Below, piece after piece: positions 1 through 8,701 of a stretch of DNA of 64,000 bases. Position numbers and translations under genes: made by a program. Origin of the DNA: Denitrovibrio sp. (lineage in GTDB: Bacteria; Chrysiogenota; Deferribacteres; Deferribacterales; Geovibrionaceae); contig PKTN01000004.1 of the NCBI GenBank assembly GCA_002869185.1, positions 62,001-126,000 of the forward strand, read 5' to 3'. Every line of letters starts with the position of its first letter. Within the stretch, counting starts at the first letter, position 1. The notes under the pieces are model-generated. The model did no database searches, was not told where the DNA came from, and worked only from the letters and a program-made list of their open reading frames with translations.

Positions 1-233
1 AGAAACCAGAGTTCTCTTTTACTGTAAATACAGGACTTTATATTTTAAATAAACGTGCTCTACAGCTTATCCCAGAAGGGGTACATATGGATATGACAGA
101 CCTTATAAGCATGCTTATTAAAAACAACGATAAAGTTGTGACTTATCCTGTTAATGAGAACGAATACATCGATATCGGTAAATGGGAAGAGTACAAGAAA
201 TCTGTCAGTAAGCTAAAGGTAATAGACGAATGA
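1..233 (+). CDS. Nucleotidyltransferase, C-terminal end (sugar-nucleotide locus)
   Basis: This is the last ~76 codons of a gene that begins before the window; the open frame runs from base 3 to the TGA at 231-233. The residues YILNKRALQLIPEG, then MDMTDLISML, then YPVNENEYIDIGKWEEYKK match the end of the glucose-1-phosphate nucleotidyltransferase-like domain found in PtmE/LegE-type proteins (often preceded by CBS domains, which lie outside the window). The stop overlaps the ATG of the next gene (ATGA), so the two are translationally coupled. A partner role in CMP-legionaminate synthesis is inferred from the neighbour and from the known ptmE-ptmB pairing in flagellin glycosylation loci. Confidence 0.75.
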   Translation, partial: KPEFSFTVNTGLYILNKRALQLIPEGVHMDMTDLISMLIKNNDKVVTYPVNENEYIDIGKWEEYKKSVSKLKVIDE

Positions 234-934
234 TTGATGGTAAAAAGGTATTAGGACTTGTTATCGCCAGAGGTGGTAGCAAAGGTCTCCCTGGTAAGAA
301 CCTTCTGGAGCTAGGTGGGAAACCATTGGTCTGCCATAGCATTGATGCTGGATTGAACAGTGAATATATAGATGACGTTGTCATATCTACTGAAGATGAG
401 GCGATCGCAGACGTAGCTAGAAAATGCGGTTGCAAAGTCCCTTTTATGCGTCCTGATGAGCTTGCTACCGACAGCGCAAAGAGTATCGATGTCATTAAGT
501 ACGCTCTAGAGGCTCTTATTGAAATAGGCGATATCTACGACTATTTTGTGCTCCTGCAGCCTACAACCCCTTTCAGAGATGCTAGCCATATAGACGATTG
601 TCTCAGAATGCTTTCTGATAAGGATGCAGATTCAGTTGTTAGCGTTACAGAGGCGGAACATCATACTCTCTGGATGAATGAACTACCTGAAGATATGTGC
701 ATGAAAGGTTTTATTAGACCAGAGGCAGAGAATAAAAATCGTCAGGATTTACCAAAACATTATAGGATTAATGGCGGTGTCTATGCTGTCAGGTGTTCAT
801 ATATGCTCTCTACTATGAAACTGTATTCTGATAGGTCGTATGCTTATCTGATGGATAATGAAAGCTCAATTGATATAGATAATTCACTCGATTTTGAACT
901 TGCTAAGCTAGTTATAGAAAAGAGAAAAAAGTAA
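230..934 (+). CDS. legF: CMP-legionaminate/acylneuraminate cytidylyltransferase
   Basis: The 234-residue product is a cytosolic CMP-sugar synthetase of the NeuA/LegF/PtmB family that activates a nonulosonic acid with CTP. The diagnostic nucleotide-binding loop ARGGSKGLPGKN is at residues 13-24, LQPTTPFR lies near residue 108, and the C-terminal aspartate-rich stretch SSIDIDNSLDFELA is typical of the family. Length is normal for the short bacterial form. It starts at the ATG overlapping the upstream nucleotidyltransferase stop and is followed by a hairpin. Context favours legionaminic acid (or a related nonulosonate) for flagellin or surface glycosylation; neuraminic acid proper cannot be excluded from sequence alone. 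Confidence 0.85.
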   Translation: MIDGKKVLGLVIARGGSKGLPGKNLLELGGKPLVCHSIDAGLNSEYIDDVVISTEDEAIADVARKCGCKVPFMRPDELATDSAKSIDVIKYALEALIEIGDIYDYFVLLQPTTPFRDASHIDDCLRMLSDKDADSVVSVTEAEHHTLWMNELPEDMCMKGFIRPEAENKNRQDLPKHYRINGGVYAVRCSYMLSTMKLYSDRSYAYLMDNESSIDIDNSLDFELAKLVIEKRKK

Positions 935-958
935 AGGGTACACATAAGCATACCCTTT
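933..958 (+). terminator. Hairpin after legF
   Basis: AAAGGGTA and TACCCTTT form a perfect 8-bp stem with a 10-nt loop, starting at the legF stop codon. The T-run after it is short, so termination may be modest; the position is right for the end of the sugar operon. Confidence 0.6.
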
Positions 959-970
959 GTATTGATTAGT

Positions 971-1072
971 TTATCTTAGCTTAAAGACAGCTACAACGGT
1001 GTCCATGTCTTCGGCACGTTTACTTAGATCGTCAAAAATAGCTGAAATCTCCGTATACTTTCGTTTAGTGTT
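971..1072 (-). pseudogene. Remnant 3' end of a methyl-accepting chemotaxis protein
   Basis: Read on the minus strand, this short stretch encodes EISAIFDDLSKRAEDMDTVV followed by AVFKLR and a TAA stop. Helical register followed by a final V-x-x-FKL motif is the usual last segment of a chemoreceptor cytoplasmic tip helix. The frame is closed by a TAG just upstream, and no receptor body precedes it; the sensor kinase gene begins only 40 bp away on the other strand. I read it as a truncated relic left by deletion or replacement. A chance similarity in ~33 codons is possible. Confidence 0.45.
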
Positions 1073-1111
1073 CTATTCTGCACATTATAAATAAGTATGG
1101 TATATTGTTTT

Positions 1112-3046
1112 ATGGAACAATGATTATCAAAAGAGCTAGCAACAGAGTTAAAGAGACACATCTCTGAGAGCGAAGACTGGCTTATCAAACGCATTTTATA
1201 CTACGCAAAAAAACAAGGCTACTCTGCCTATACTTCTACTCTAGAAGAGGCGTGGCGCGCGTCCATTGTTGGGCTGAGCAAACCTATCCTTGATACCCCT
1301 GTGACTTCTTTCAGAATTCTTGAACTGCATCCACATAGTGAATTTATGAATGATCCTTATGCCCTATTCGGTGTCGAAGAGGCAAGAAAACACCGAGCAA
1401 GAGGGATAGATTTAATTATGTTTATGGGGTTATTCAAATACTATCGCCAAACATACGAAGACCTATTATTTAAAATTGGTATGGAACTGGAAGATGTAAA
1501 AAATTGCCGTACATTTCTTAAACGTTATTTTGATAAAGTCGAGCTTGGCTTTTTGGATGAATGGGTAAGGATGGGTGGAGAAGAGATAAATACTGAAATG
1601 GCTAAGGCAAACATAAGGCTGACGAACGAGAAATCAATGTATTTGACCATTCTAGAAAGCCTTAAGCATCCTGTTGTTGTGACAAATTCATCAGGTGATC
1701 CCCTTGTTATGAACCAAGCTGCTGCTGAGCTTTTTGAAGGTTACTCAACACCAGGTGGTGTTCATTATAAAGGTCAAAAACCTGAACTAAATAAGTCTGT
1801 TAGTGTAAAAGTTAAGGAGTTTTTGAAAGATTATAACGAGTCTATGGAACAGACTCATGTAATAGACGATAAAATATTTGTTGTTACTTACACCCGTATG
1901 AAGGATGTGAGCGGAAAGTTTATTGGTATCGCCATCCTTTTTAATGATATTACAGCGAAACGTCATACTGAATCTGTTTTGGAGGAGAGCGAATCACTCC
2001 GTAGAGCTTTTATGGAAGGGATCGATGCAGCCACTTTAGTGCTTGATATGGAGTCCCATACTGTTGCGGATTATAACTCTAAAGTGCTAGAACTCTTTTC
2101 AACCAAGTTCTCAAGCGAAGGGTTCACTGGCGAATGTCCAAAGTTTTATGAGGAGGTTGGTGGAAGTCAAACATCAATTTTCGAACTTGCAGAAGAATCT
2201 GTCAGTAATGAGGAAAGGCTGCTAGACACCTGCTCTGGAGGCATGAAACCTGTCAGGCTATTTACTATAGAGGCGTGGTTTAAGAATAGGCGATTTAAGA
2301 TTGTTGTTATCTTTGATATCACTCGTGAGAGGATGCTAGAAAGAAGGGCAAACCACATCCAACAGCTTGAAGTCCTAGGAGATATTGCAGGTTCTTTACC
2401 GTCGATGCTCGGTGAGAGCTCAAATAATGTCCAACAGATATTAGAAAACTTATCTGAAAAGCAAGAGGTAAAACACTCTTTATCAGAGATATGTGAGGCG
2501 CTAGAAGATGCGAATTACATAAACGAAACCATAGGTGCTCTGGGGTCTATTGTACAATACGAAACAGAGATTGCCTGTGTCGACATAAACCAAATAGTTA
2601 AAAACTGTGTCCTTTTGACAAAGGATAAATGGCACCCATATGCTGAGATTGACCTAAACATAAACTCCGAATCAAAATCAATAACCTGTTGTCCTGATGA
2701 AATGGGGCAGGTCTTTCTGAATCTGTTAGTGAATGCTGCTCATGCCGTTAGGAAGAAGTTCGAGGCGGATGGTGAGCGAGGATATATTAAGCTGACTAGT
2801 AGGTATACAAGCGGATTTTACGAAGTTAAGATTTCCGATACTGGTATTGGGATAAAAAAGAAAGATTTAAAGAGAATATTTGATAAAGGATATACTACAA
2901 AAGAGGTCGGTCGTGTGACAGGTAATGGTTTGGCGATAGTCTATGATCTAGTGGTGAAGAGGCATAAAGGGACAATAGAGTTTAAAAGCACCGAAGGTAA
3001 AGGGACCGAGTTCAATATTAGACTACCTTTATTCGCAGAGAAATAG
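1112..3046 (+). CDS. PAS sensor kinase-like protein lacking the phospho-acceptor His, with in-frame TGA at codon 4
   Basis: From ATG 1112 the frame reads Met-Glu-Gln, then TGA (1121-1123), then continues open for 640 codons. Coding clearly extends upstream of the first later start (GTG 1301): LATELKRHISESEDWLIKRI and AYTSTLEEAWRASIVGLSKP match a helical sensor domain of the RsbRD-like type, also recognisable in the LuxR regulator at 59789. It is followed by a PAS domain (about residues 170-285), a second PAS-like region and a HATPase_c domain with N box FLNLLVNAAHAV, G1 SDTGIGI and G2 GNGLAIV. The H-box position, normally AGGIAHxFNN, reads AGSLPSMLGE, so the phosphorylated His (codon ~431) is Ser. 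It may be a pseudokinase or phosphatase. No convincing Shine-Dalgarno precedes ATG 1112, so translation initiation is uncertain. Confidence 0.7.
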
Positions 3047-3047
3047 A

Positions 3048-3172
3048 TGTCCTGAGTTTTAGCGAAGTATCTCTGTCAATAAAATATAAATCCCCCTGTC
3101 TCCTCTTTGCAAAAGGGAGTATAAGCGTGGGAGCAAATTGAATCAACTCGAGATAAGCCCCAAGGTGCTCTA
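3048..3172. repeat. Dispersed intergenic repeat, copy 1
   Basis: This convergent intergenic region contains a degenerate TGTCATTCTGAGnnTAGCGA element, followed by CCCCTGTCTCC, an imperfect hairpin (CTCCTCTTT/AAAAGGGAG), then TTGAATCAACTCGAG and AGGTGCTCTAC. The same parts in the same order recur at 10970-11098. Both copies sit between a plus-strand gene end and a minus-strand gene end, so a bidirectional-terminator function is plausible. Confidence 0.6.
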
Positions 3173-3176
3173 CTTA

Positions 3177-4094
3177 TTACACACCTAATAGAAACAACCA
3201 AAATGAAAAGCTGAGTATTGATAAGAGTGTAGACATAACGATAGTGCTACCAGCGAGTGGCGCATCCCCCTGCATCTCTGAAGCTAAAACATAATTAACT
3301 GTGGCTGTGGGTGCAGACAGCATTATTACGAGAGTCTTAGACGTGATATCGAATTCAATTCCCAAAAACTTCAGTAGCAGATAAGCGAAAAATGGCATCA
3401 ACATAAGCTTGAGAGCTGAAGACATCCCCGCCGTAAAAAAATCACCTTGCATGCGTTCACGGCTCATACTGCCACCAACACAAAAGAGTGCTAATGGGAG
3501 TGTTACGCCACTTACGATTGCTAGTGATCTCTCGATAAAGACAGGAAAACTTATAGAATACCAAGATGCTAATATACCAAACAAGCATGCAATAGCTAGA
3601 GTGTTAAGTAACGTATTTTTAAGGAATGGTTTGAATGAGCGGCCGTCTTTCATAGAGATACTGAGAGCCACAACTGACATGAAATTAACCATAGGGACAA
3701 CAAAAGCCATTAATACACTTGCTATGACCAAACCTTTTTCGCCATAAGCGTATGCGCTAACTGGGAGTCCCATGTATGCATAGTTAGCTCGAAAGGTATT
3801 CATTGCAAATGTGCCAGATGAGCTATCTAGCTTCATCAGTTTTGCTACAATGAAGGCTATTGCAAACATTATTAGAATTGTAATTGTCATTATTACGAGG
3901 TGATTTATGCTGAATACAGAGCGTAAATCCGCGGCAGATATCTTGTAAAATAATAGGACAGGTATACAAACGTTGAAGATTAACTTGTTCGCTGTTTTGA
4001 TAAAATCTTCATCAATAAGCTTTATCTGTCTGATGAACCAGCCTAGAGCGAGAACTATAAAGACAGGGATAACTATCTGTATTATTTGTGTCAT
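3177..4094 (-). CDS. AEC (auxin efflux carrier) family permease
   Basis: The 305-residue, ten-helix inner-membrane protein shows the AEC/malonate-permease pattern: hydrophobic segments throughout, a helix beginning IVIPVFIVLALGWFIR, and a broken-helix region with VCIPVLLFYKIS near residue 45 and TLPLALFCVGGS near residue 200. Members export or import organic anions, but substrate cannot be read from sequence. It is monocistronic, convergent with the kinase gene, and faces away from the glycosyltransferase genes. The start ATG is followed by a normal N-terminus with no signal peptide. Confidence 0.8.
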   Translation of the reverse strand: MTQIIQIVIPVFIVLALGWFIRQIKLIDEDFIKTANKLIFNVCIPVLLFYKISAADLRSVFSINHLVIMTITILIMFAIAFIVAKLMKLDSSSGTFAMNTFRANYAYMGLPVSAYAYGEKGLVIASVLMAFVVPMVNFMSVVALSISMKDGRSFKPFLKNTLLNTLAIACLFGILASWYSISFPVFIERSLAIVSGVTLPLALFCVGGSMSRERMQGDFFTAGMSSALKLMLMPFFAYLLLKFLGIEFDITSKTLVIMLSAPTATVNYVLASEMQGDAPLAGSTIVMSTLLSILSFSFWLFLLGV

Positions 4095-4236
4095 GTAGTT
4101 TAGCGAGCCTCATAAAAAGTGTAATCTCTAATGCATTATACTAGAAAAGACGTATAATTAAAGCTTGATTAAGGTATGTTTAAATATTATATAAGAATTG
4201 TTTGCCGAATATATGTGAGTTTTGTGAGGTTGCTGA

Positions 4237-5565
4237 ATGGTTAAGCTAAGAGATTATACGCATTATTTTAATGTTGTTTTGTTCGGCATAATAGCACTGT
4301 TCGGTAGAGCTTATGAACACGGGATGACGTCTGATAATATCCACTATGCCGCTATCTCTAAAGGTCTTTTGACTTCAGAAAATCCATTACTTCTTTCGCT
4401 TGCTGGTGAACCGTATCTCAATAAACCACCACTGTTTTTTTGGCTGAATTCTATAGCAATATGGGTCTTTGGTAGTAACGTCTATGGTGCGAAATTTATC
4501 TCTGTCCTTGCTACAATATTATTGATGCTCATTGTTTTTCACTTAGCTTACAAGGCTTTTGAAAGTGTGGATGTTGGGTATGGCGCAGTTCTGTTTTTTC
4601 TTGTCAATTATGTGGTGTTTAAGAACTCACAGGCTTGCAGATTAGAAAGTCTTTTAACTTTGTTTACAATGCTTAGCCTTATCTTTAGTTACAAATATAC
4701 TGTTAATAGGAAAAGAAAATTCTTGATTATAGCAGGAGCCTTTGCTGGTTTAGCAGTTTTAACTAAGGGCTTTGCTGGTGTTTTTATCTTTGCGTTTATT
4801 GTGCTCTATCTTCTTGCTTCTGAGCCAAGGAAAAAAGCGTTGTTGTTCGATCTACTATTGTCAGGGCTCGCATTTGTTGCTTGTTTTGCATGGTGGTACG
4901 CTTATGCATTTGCTAATACAGATTTATACCAGGTTATGGTGATCAACGAGAGTATAAATAGGGTCTCTGCTGTAAACGATGGAAGCTTTAATGATTTGTC
5001 CCTTTTTAAACATACAGAGACTATGTTGAAATACAACTTACTCCTACTTATATTCTTTGTACTAGGTTGCAAAAGAAAAATATGGGGGATGAAATCTTTA
5101 AAATACATTAAGTTTTTTGCATGGTTCCTACTCGCATATTACATCTCGATACATTTTATCTCGTCAAAATATAGTCGCTATCTATATGTTATGATGCCAT
5201 TAATGAGTATCGTTGCTAGTGTTGGACTGGTCTCTGTGTTGAAGATAGAGTTAAGAAAAGTCGTGATTGGGATAATGGTTATTTACTCAGTTTTTATGAT
5301 TTTATACCCTCTAAGTACAGGGCAAGGTACTTTTGATGAGCTTAAAATAGTGAAATCATTTGCTAAAGAGAATAGCTTAAGTGTTTGTGTTGATGCAAAA
5401 TATTATGAGCACTGGGAACCGAAATCTGCGATGCTCTTTTACTATGGAGATGGTTATTCTGTTGGGAATTGCCAAGATTCAGATATCAAAATTACTTCCA
5501 AAAAAGCCTCTTGTGAAGGTAACATTATCATCAAGAATAAGAAAATTCAGGCGTGTTTGCGTTAA
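4237..5565 (+). CDS. ArnT/PMT-like membrane glycosyltransferase
   Basis: This 442-residue polytopic protein resembles GT39/GT83 enzymes, which use polyprenyl-phosphate-linked sugars on the periplasmic face. Features seen: an acidic residue in the first external loop (SDNIHYAAISKGLL), the NKPPLFFW motif near residue 65, FKNSQACRLESLLTLF near residue 128, and LAVLTKGFAGVF near residue 170. About ten membrane segments are followed by a short C-terminal domain. It is shorter than ArnT (~550 residues) because the periplasmic domain is small. It lies 38 bp upstream of a family 2 glycosyltransferase, and both probably act in lipid A or surface-glycan modification. Confidence 0.75.
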   Translation: MVKLRDYTHYFNVVLFGIIALFGRAYEHGMTSDNIHYAAISKGLLTSENPLLLSLAGEPYLNKPPLFFWLNSIAIWVFGSNVYGAKFISVLATILLMLIVFHLAYKAFESVDVGYGAVLFFLVNYVVFKNSQACRLESLLTLFTMLSLIFSYKYTVNRKRKFLIIAGAFAGLAVLTKGFAGVFIFAFIVLYLLASEPRKKALLFDLLLSGLAFVACFAWWYAYAFANTDLYQVMVINESINRVSAVNDGSFNDLSLFKHTETMLKYNLLLLIFFVLGCKRKIWGMKSLKYIKFFAWFLLAYYISIHFISSKYSRYLYVMMPLMSIVASVGLVSVLKIELRKVVIGIMVIYSVFMILYPLSTGQGTFDELKIVKSFAKENSLSVCVDAKYYEHWEPKSAMLFYYGDGYSVGNCQDSDIKITSKKASCEGNIIIKNKKIQACLR

Positions 5566-5603
5566 AGATATAGTTTCCCGTTTGAGATATTGGAGTTATC
5601 GAA

Positions 5604-6398
5604 ATGAAATTCGAATACAAAATTACACTAGTCATATCAGTATATAAAAATATTAGTTTTCTTGATCTCGTTCTTAAGTCTGTTGCTAGGCAATCATTCA
5701 AAGATTTTGAAGTCATTATCGCTGAGGACAATGATGCTGATGAGATGACCAGTTTTGTCCAGCAAGCAAAAGAGAAGTATTGGTTTGACATAAAGCATGT
5801 TTCACAGCCAGATGAGGGTTTTTTAAAGGATAAAATTCTAAACGAAGCGACTAAGGTTTCTAGTGGTGAGTTGCTCGTGTTTATTGATGGTGATTGTGTA
5901 CTGCATCCAAAGTTTTTGTATGAATATAGTAAAAATATGGCTAAGAATACTTGTCTTTTTGGTAAGAGGGTGTTGCTCGGTAAAGAATTTACTAAATCAA
6001 TTTCAAACTCAGGTGATGTTAAGAAAATTACCACTTTAAACCTATATCTAAATAAAAATAGAAAACGTGAAGAAGGGATATATATTCCATTTATGCATAG
6101 TTCTAGGAAAAAAGGGATAAAAGGTTGCAACTTTGGGCTACCTAAAGAGCTGTTAATCGCAGTGAATGGATTTGATGAAGACTTTACAGAACCATGGGGT
6201 GGGGAAGATTGGGATATAGAGAGGAGACTGAGATTATTCGGTGCTGATTTTTTGTGCATGAAGAATAAAGCGATCCAATACCACTTATATCATCCAAAGG
6301 TCTCACGTGGAGATACCGCTGCAACAAGAGCATTTTTCGATAGTAGAGAACATTTTAGTCATGAGTATTTTTGTAAGAACGGTTTAACCAAAAAATAA
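5604..6398 (+). CDS. Family 2 (GT-A) glycosyltransferase
   Basis: The 264-residue cytosolic enzyme opens with the GT-A nucleotide-binding strand LVISVYKNISFLDLVLKSV and has the DGDCVLHPKF metal-binding motif (DxD variant) near residue 96. The galactosyltransferase-like acceptor motif PWGGEDWDIERRL is near residue 197, preceded by GCNFGLPKELLIAVNGFDE. This arrangement is typical of polymerase- or chondroitin-type sugar transferases that read the reducing-end sugar. The donor and acceptor are unknown. It follows the ArnT-like gene in the same orientation and probably shares its transcript. Confidence 0.8.
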   Translation: MKFEYKITLVISVYKNISFLDLVLKSVARQSFKDFEVIIAEDNDADEMTSFVQQAKEKYWFDIKHVSQPDEGFLKDKILNEATKVSSGELLVFIDGDCVLHPKFLYEYSKNMAKNTCLFGKRVLLGKEFTKSISNSGDVKKITTLNLYLNKNRKREEGIYIPFMHSSRKKGIKGCNFGLPKELLIAVNGFDEDFTEPWGGEDWDIERRLRLFGADFLCMKNKAIQYHLYHPKVSRGDTAATRAFFDSREHFSHEYFCKNGLTKK

Positions 6399-6501
6399 TA
6401 TAAATTGTTATGTGTTTGAGTCCTTGAAATAAGAGTTAATCTGAGGTATAACAGCACCCATGAATTATAGTAAATTTACACAATATTTTGGTGGCAAATA
6501 T

Positions 6502-6720
6502 ATGAAATACTGGTACGTTGCATTCGCACTAGTAATGATCTGGTTTGTTATCAATCTTCTTAACAATTCCGCAGTCAGCAGGTACCAGCTTACAGCTTAT
6601 GACAACGCTGGTAAGGTTATTGGTAGTAAAGAGGTTAGGGCGGACTCTATGTCTAGACCTGAGAGATTACCTGTTAGCAAGTCATACGACCCTGTTAAGC
6701 CTATTAAATTCTTAAATTAA
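6502..6720 (+). CDS. Small single-pass membrane protein, unknown
   Basis: I place the start at ATG 6502, giving 72 residues, because GGTGG lies just upstream; an in-frame ATG at 6460 would add 14 residues and has GAGG upstream, so it is also possible. One N-terminal membrane helix (YVAFALVMIWFVINLL) is followed by a ~48-residue hydrophilic tail that would lie in the periplasm. I recognise no family. The ~205-bp gap to recJ shows no obvious feature. Confidence 0.5.
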   Translation: MKYWYVAFALVMIWFVINLLNNSAVSRYQLTAYDNAGKVIGSKEVRADSMSRPERLPVSKSYDPVKPIKFLN

Positions 6721-6925
6721 TTATACGTTATTTTCCCCATTTTGTTTTATAAATAATTCAGAGTTATTAAGTCTTTAATTCTCTCTGTGTTCATCTTAAG
6801 CTCTAATGGAGCATCCAATCAGTCCCTTTATGTCTGTTCTTTCAATAAATTCTGATCTGAAAAGTTCTTGCTTTCCAATGGTTTTGAGTTAATATCAATA
6901 TGATAGGGGAAGTATAACTACTGGT

Positions 6926-8701
6926 ATGTCAAAGATTAGCTATAAGAGTCACAGGTATAAATTAGTATATCGCAATCCTGAATGTGATGACATCTCTCAG
7001 CTCGCAACAAAGCTGAGGATGCCAGAGTGCATCAGTGAAGTATTGCATAAACGAAATCTATTCCAAGAAGACATACTAGATACCTTCTTTAAAAGCCCAC
7101 TTAAAGGGATATCTTCACCATTTCTAATCAAAGATATGGAGAAAGCAGCAGAGCTTATAGCGGGTTATATAGATAGAAAAGAGAAAATATGTATTTATGG
7201 TGATTACGATGTCGACGGTGTTACATCGGTTGCTTTGTTGTTCCTTTTTTTGGAAGAGGTCGGAGCGGATGTAACATACTATATCCCTAATAGGCTTGAA
7301 GAGGGGTATGGACTAAACAGTTCCGCTATGGACGATATCGCATCTGGTAATACTAAGCTTATGATCACTGTTGACTGTGGGATAAATGCTGTCGAAGAGA
7401 TAGAATACGCAATGTCGAAAGGGATGGACGTTATTATCACGGACCATCACCAGCCATCAGAGGAGATTCCTAAAGCGCTAGCTGTTGTTAATCCTATGCA
7501 GGAGGACGATACGAGTGAGTTTAAAGGTCTATCTGGTGTCGGTGTCGCTTTCAAGCTTGTTATGGCTCTTAGGTATAAGCTTAACGATGTTGGTAAGTTT
7601 AAAGGTAAGATTCCTAACATAAAGAAGTATCTAGATCTTGTGACCCTTGGTACCGTGGCGGACGTTGTGCCACTCGTTGGAGAGAACAGGATCATAGTTA
7701 AGCACGGACTTGAGATACTCTCTGGCAAGCTATGTAGACCAGGGCTAAAAGAGCTGAAACGTGTTGCTGGTATAGACGGACAAAAGGTGACAACAACACA
7801 TGTTGGCTTTGGGCTAGCACAGAGGATCAATGCTGTTGGTCGCATGGGAGACTCTGATAAAGGGTTAAGGCTTCTTACAACACCTGATAGAGATATGTCT
7901 GTTTATCTTGCTGACGAGCTTGACCACGAAAACAAGACTCGCCAAGATATTGAGCGTCAAATAATAGAAGAGTCATTTGAACGTGTAGAGAAGAACAAAC
8001 TACACGAAAAATATAAAGGTTTAGTTTTATACTCGAAGGATTGGCACCAAGGTGTCATAGGTATTGTTGCATCTAGGCTTGTGGAAAAGTATCACATGCC
8101 AGCGATAGTCCTTACTTTCGATGATGGAGTAGGTAAAGGCTCAGGGCGAAGCATTCCATCTTTTGATCTGTATAAAGGTCTTGAGAGGATGCAGGATATT
8201 TTGCTCTCTTTCGGTGGGCATAAATATGCCGCAGGTCTGAAAATAGACGAGAAGCACATAACCGAACTTCAAAAAAGGTTTCATAATGCTGTGGATGAGC
8301 TTCTTGAGCCAGCTGACTTTGTAGCAGAGCTTAATATTGATGCCATGCTTGAGCCAAAGGATATAGACTCAGAGCTTATGAAATGGCTTGAAAGGATGGA
8401 GCCGTACGGCTCAGGTAATAGAGAACCAGTGTTTTGTATGAGGGATGTTGGCAAGTTTCAAGAGCCATCATTTGTTGGACGTGATCATATGCATCTTAAG
8501 ATGTTCCTTGAAAAAGATGGAAAATCTTTCGATTGTATAGGTTACAACATGAAGAGTTATAAAGAACTTGTGAAAAATTACGATAGATTTGATATAGTGT
8601 TTTCGCCAGCTGTGACTGGTTATTATGGTGGGCGATATACACAGTTAGTCTTAAAAGACATTAAACCAATAGAGGCAGAATGGGTAGCAGAGAACGAGTA
8701 G
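6926..8701 (+). CDS. recJ: Single-stranded-DNA-specific exonuclease RecJ
   Basis: RecJ degrades 5' ends of single-stranded DNA during recombination and mismatch repair. The 591-residue length is normal. DHH-phosphoesterase motifs are visible in order: YGDYDVDGVTS near residue 91 (motif I), TVDCGIN near residue 148, ITDHHQPSEEIP near residue 170 (the DHH motif), and LVTLGTVADVVPLVGENR near residue 237. The DHHA1 domain carries GKGSGRSIPSFDLYKGL and FGGHKYAAGL around residues 405-440. A C-terminal OB-fold-like region follows. The gene overlaps or abuts relA/spoT, an arrangement that suggests co-transcription. Confidence 0.95.
   Translation: MSKISYKSHRYKLVYRNPECDDISQLATKLRMPECISEVLHKRNLFQEDILDTFFKSPLKGISSPFLIKDMEKAAELIAGYIDRKEKICIYGDYDVDGVTSVALLFLFLEEVGADVTYYIPNRLEEGYGLNSSAMDDIASGNTKLMITVDCGINAVEEIEYAMSKGMDVIITDHHQPSEEIPKALAVVNPMQEDDTSEFKGLSGVGVAFKLVMALRYKLNDVGKFKGKIPNIKKYLDLVTLGTVADVVPLVGENRIIVKHGLEILSGKLCRPGLKELKRVAGIDGQKVTTTHVGFGLAQRINAVGRMGDSDKGLRLLTTPDRDMSVYLADELDHENKTRQDIERQIIEESFERVEKNKLHEKYKGLVLYSKDWHQGVIGIVASRLVEKYHMPAIVLTFDDGVGKGSGRSIPSFDLYKGLERMQDILLSFGGHKYAAGLKIDEKHITELQKRFHNAVDELLEPADFVAELNIDAMLEPKDIDSELMKWLERMEPYGSGNREPVFCMRDVGKFQEPSFVGRDHMHLKMFLEKDGKSFDCIGYNMKSYKELVKNYDRFDIVFSPAVTGYYGGRYTQLVLKDIKPIEAEWVAENE

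Noticed and set aside
5531-6259. A 242-codon minus-strand frame opposite the family 2 glycosyltransferase
   Set aside because: The plus-strand frame has clear GT-A motifs; the minus frame is low in structure and rich in Ser/Phe runs, as expected of a shadow.
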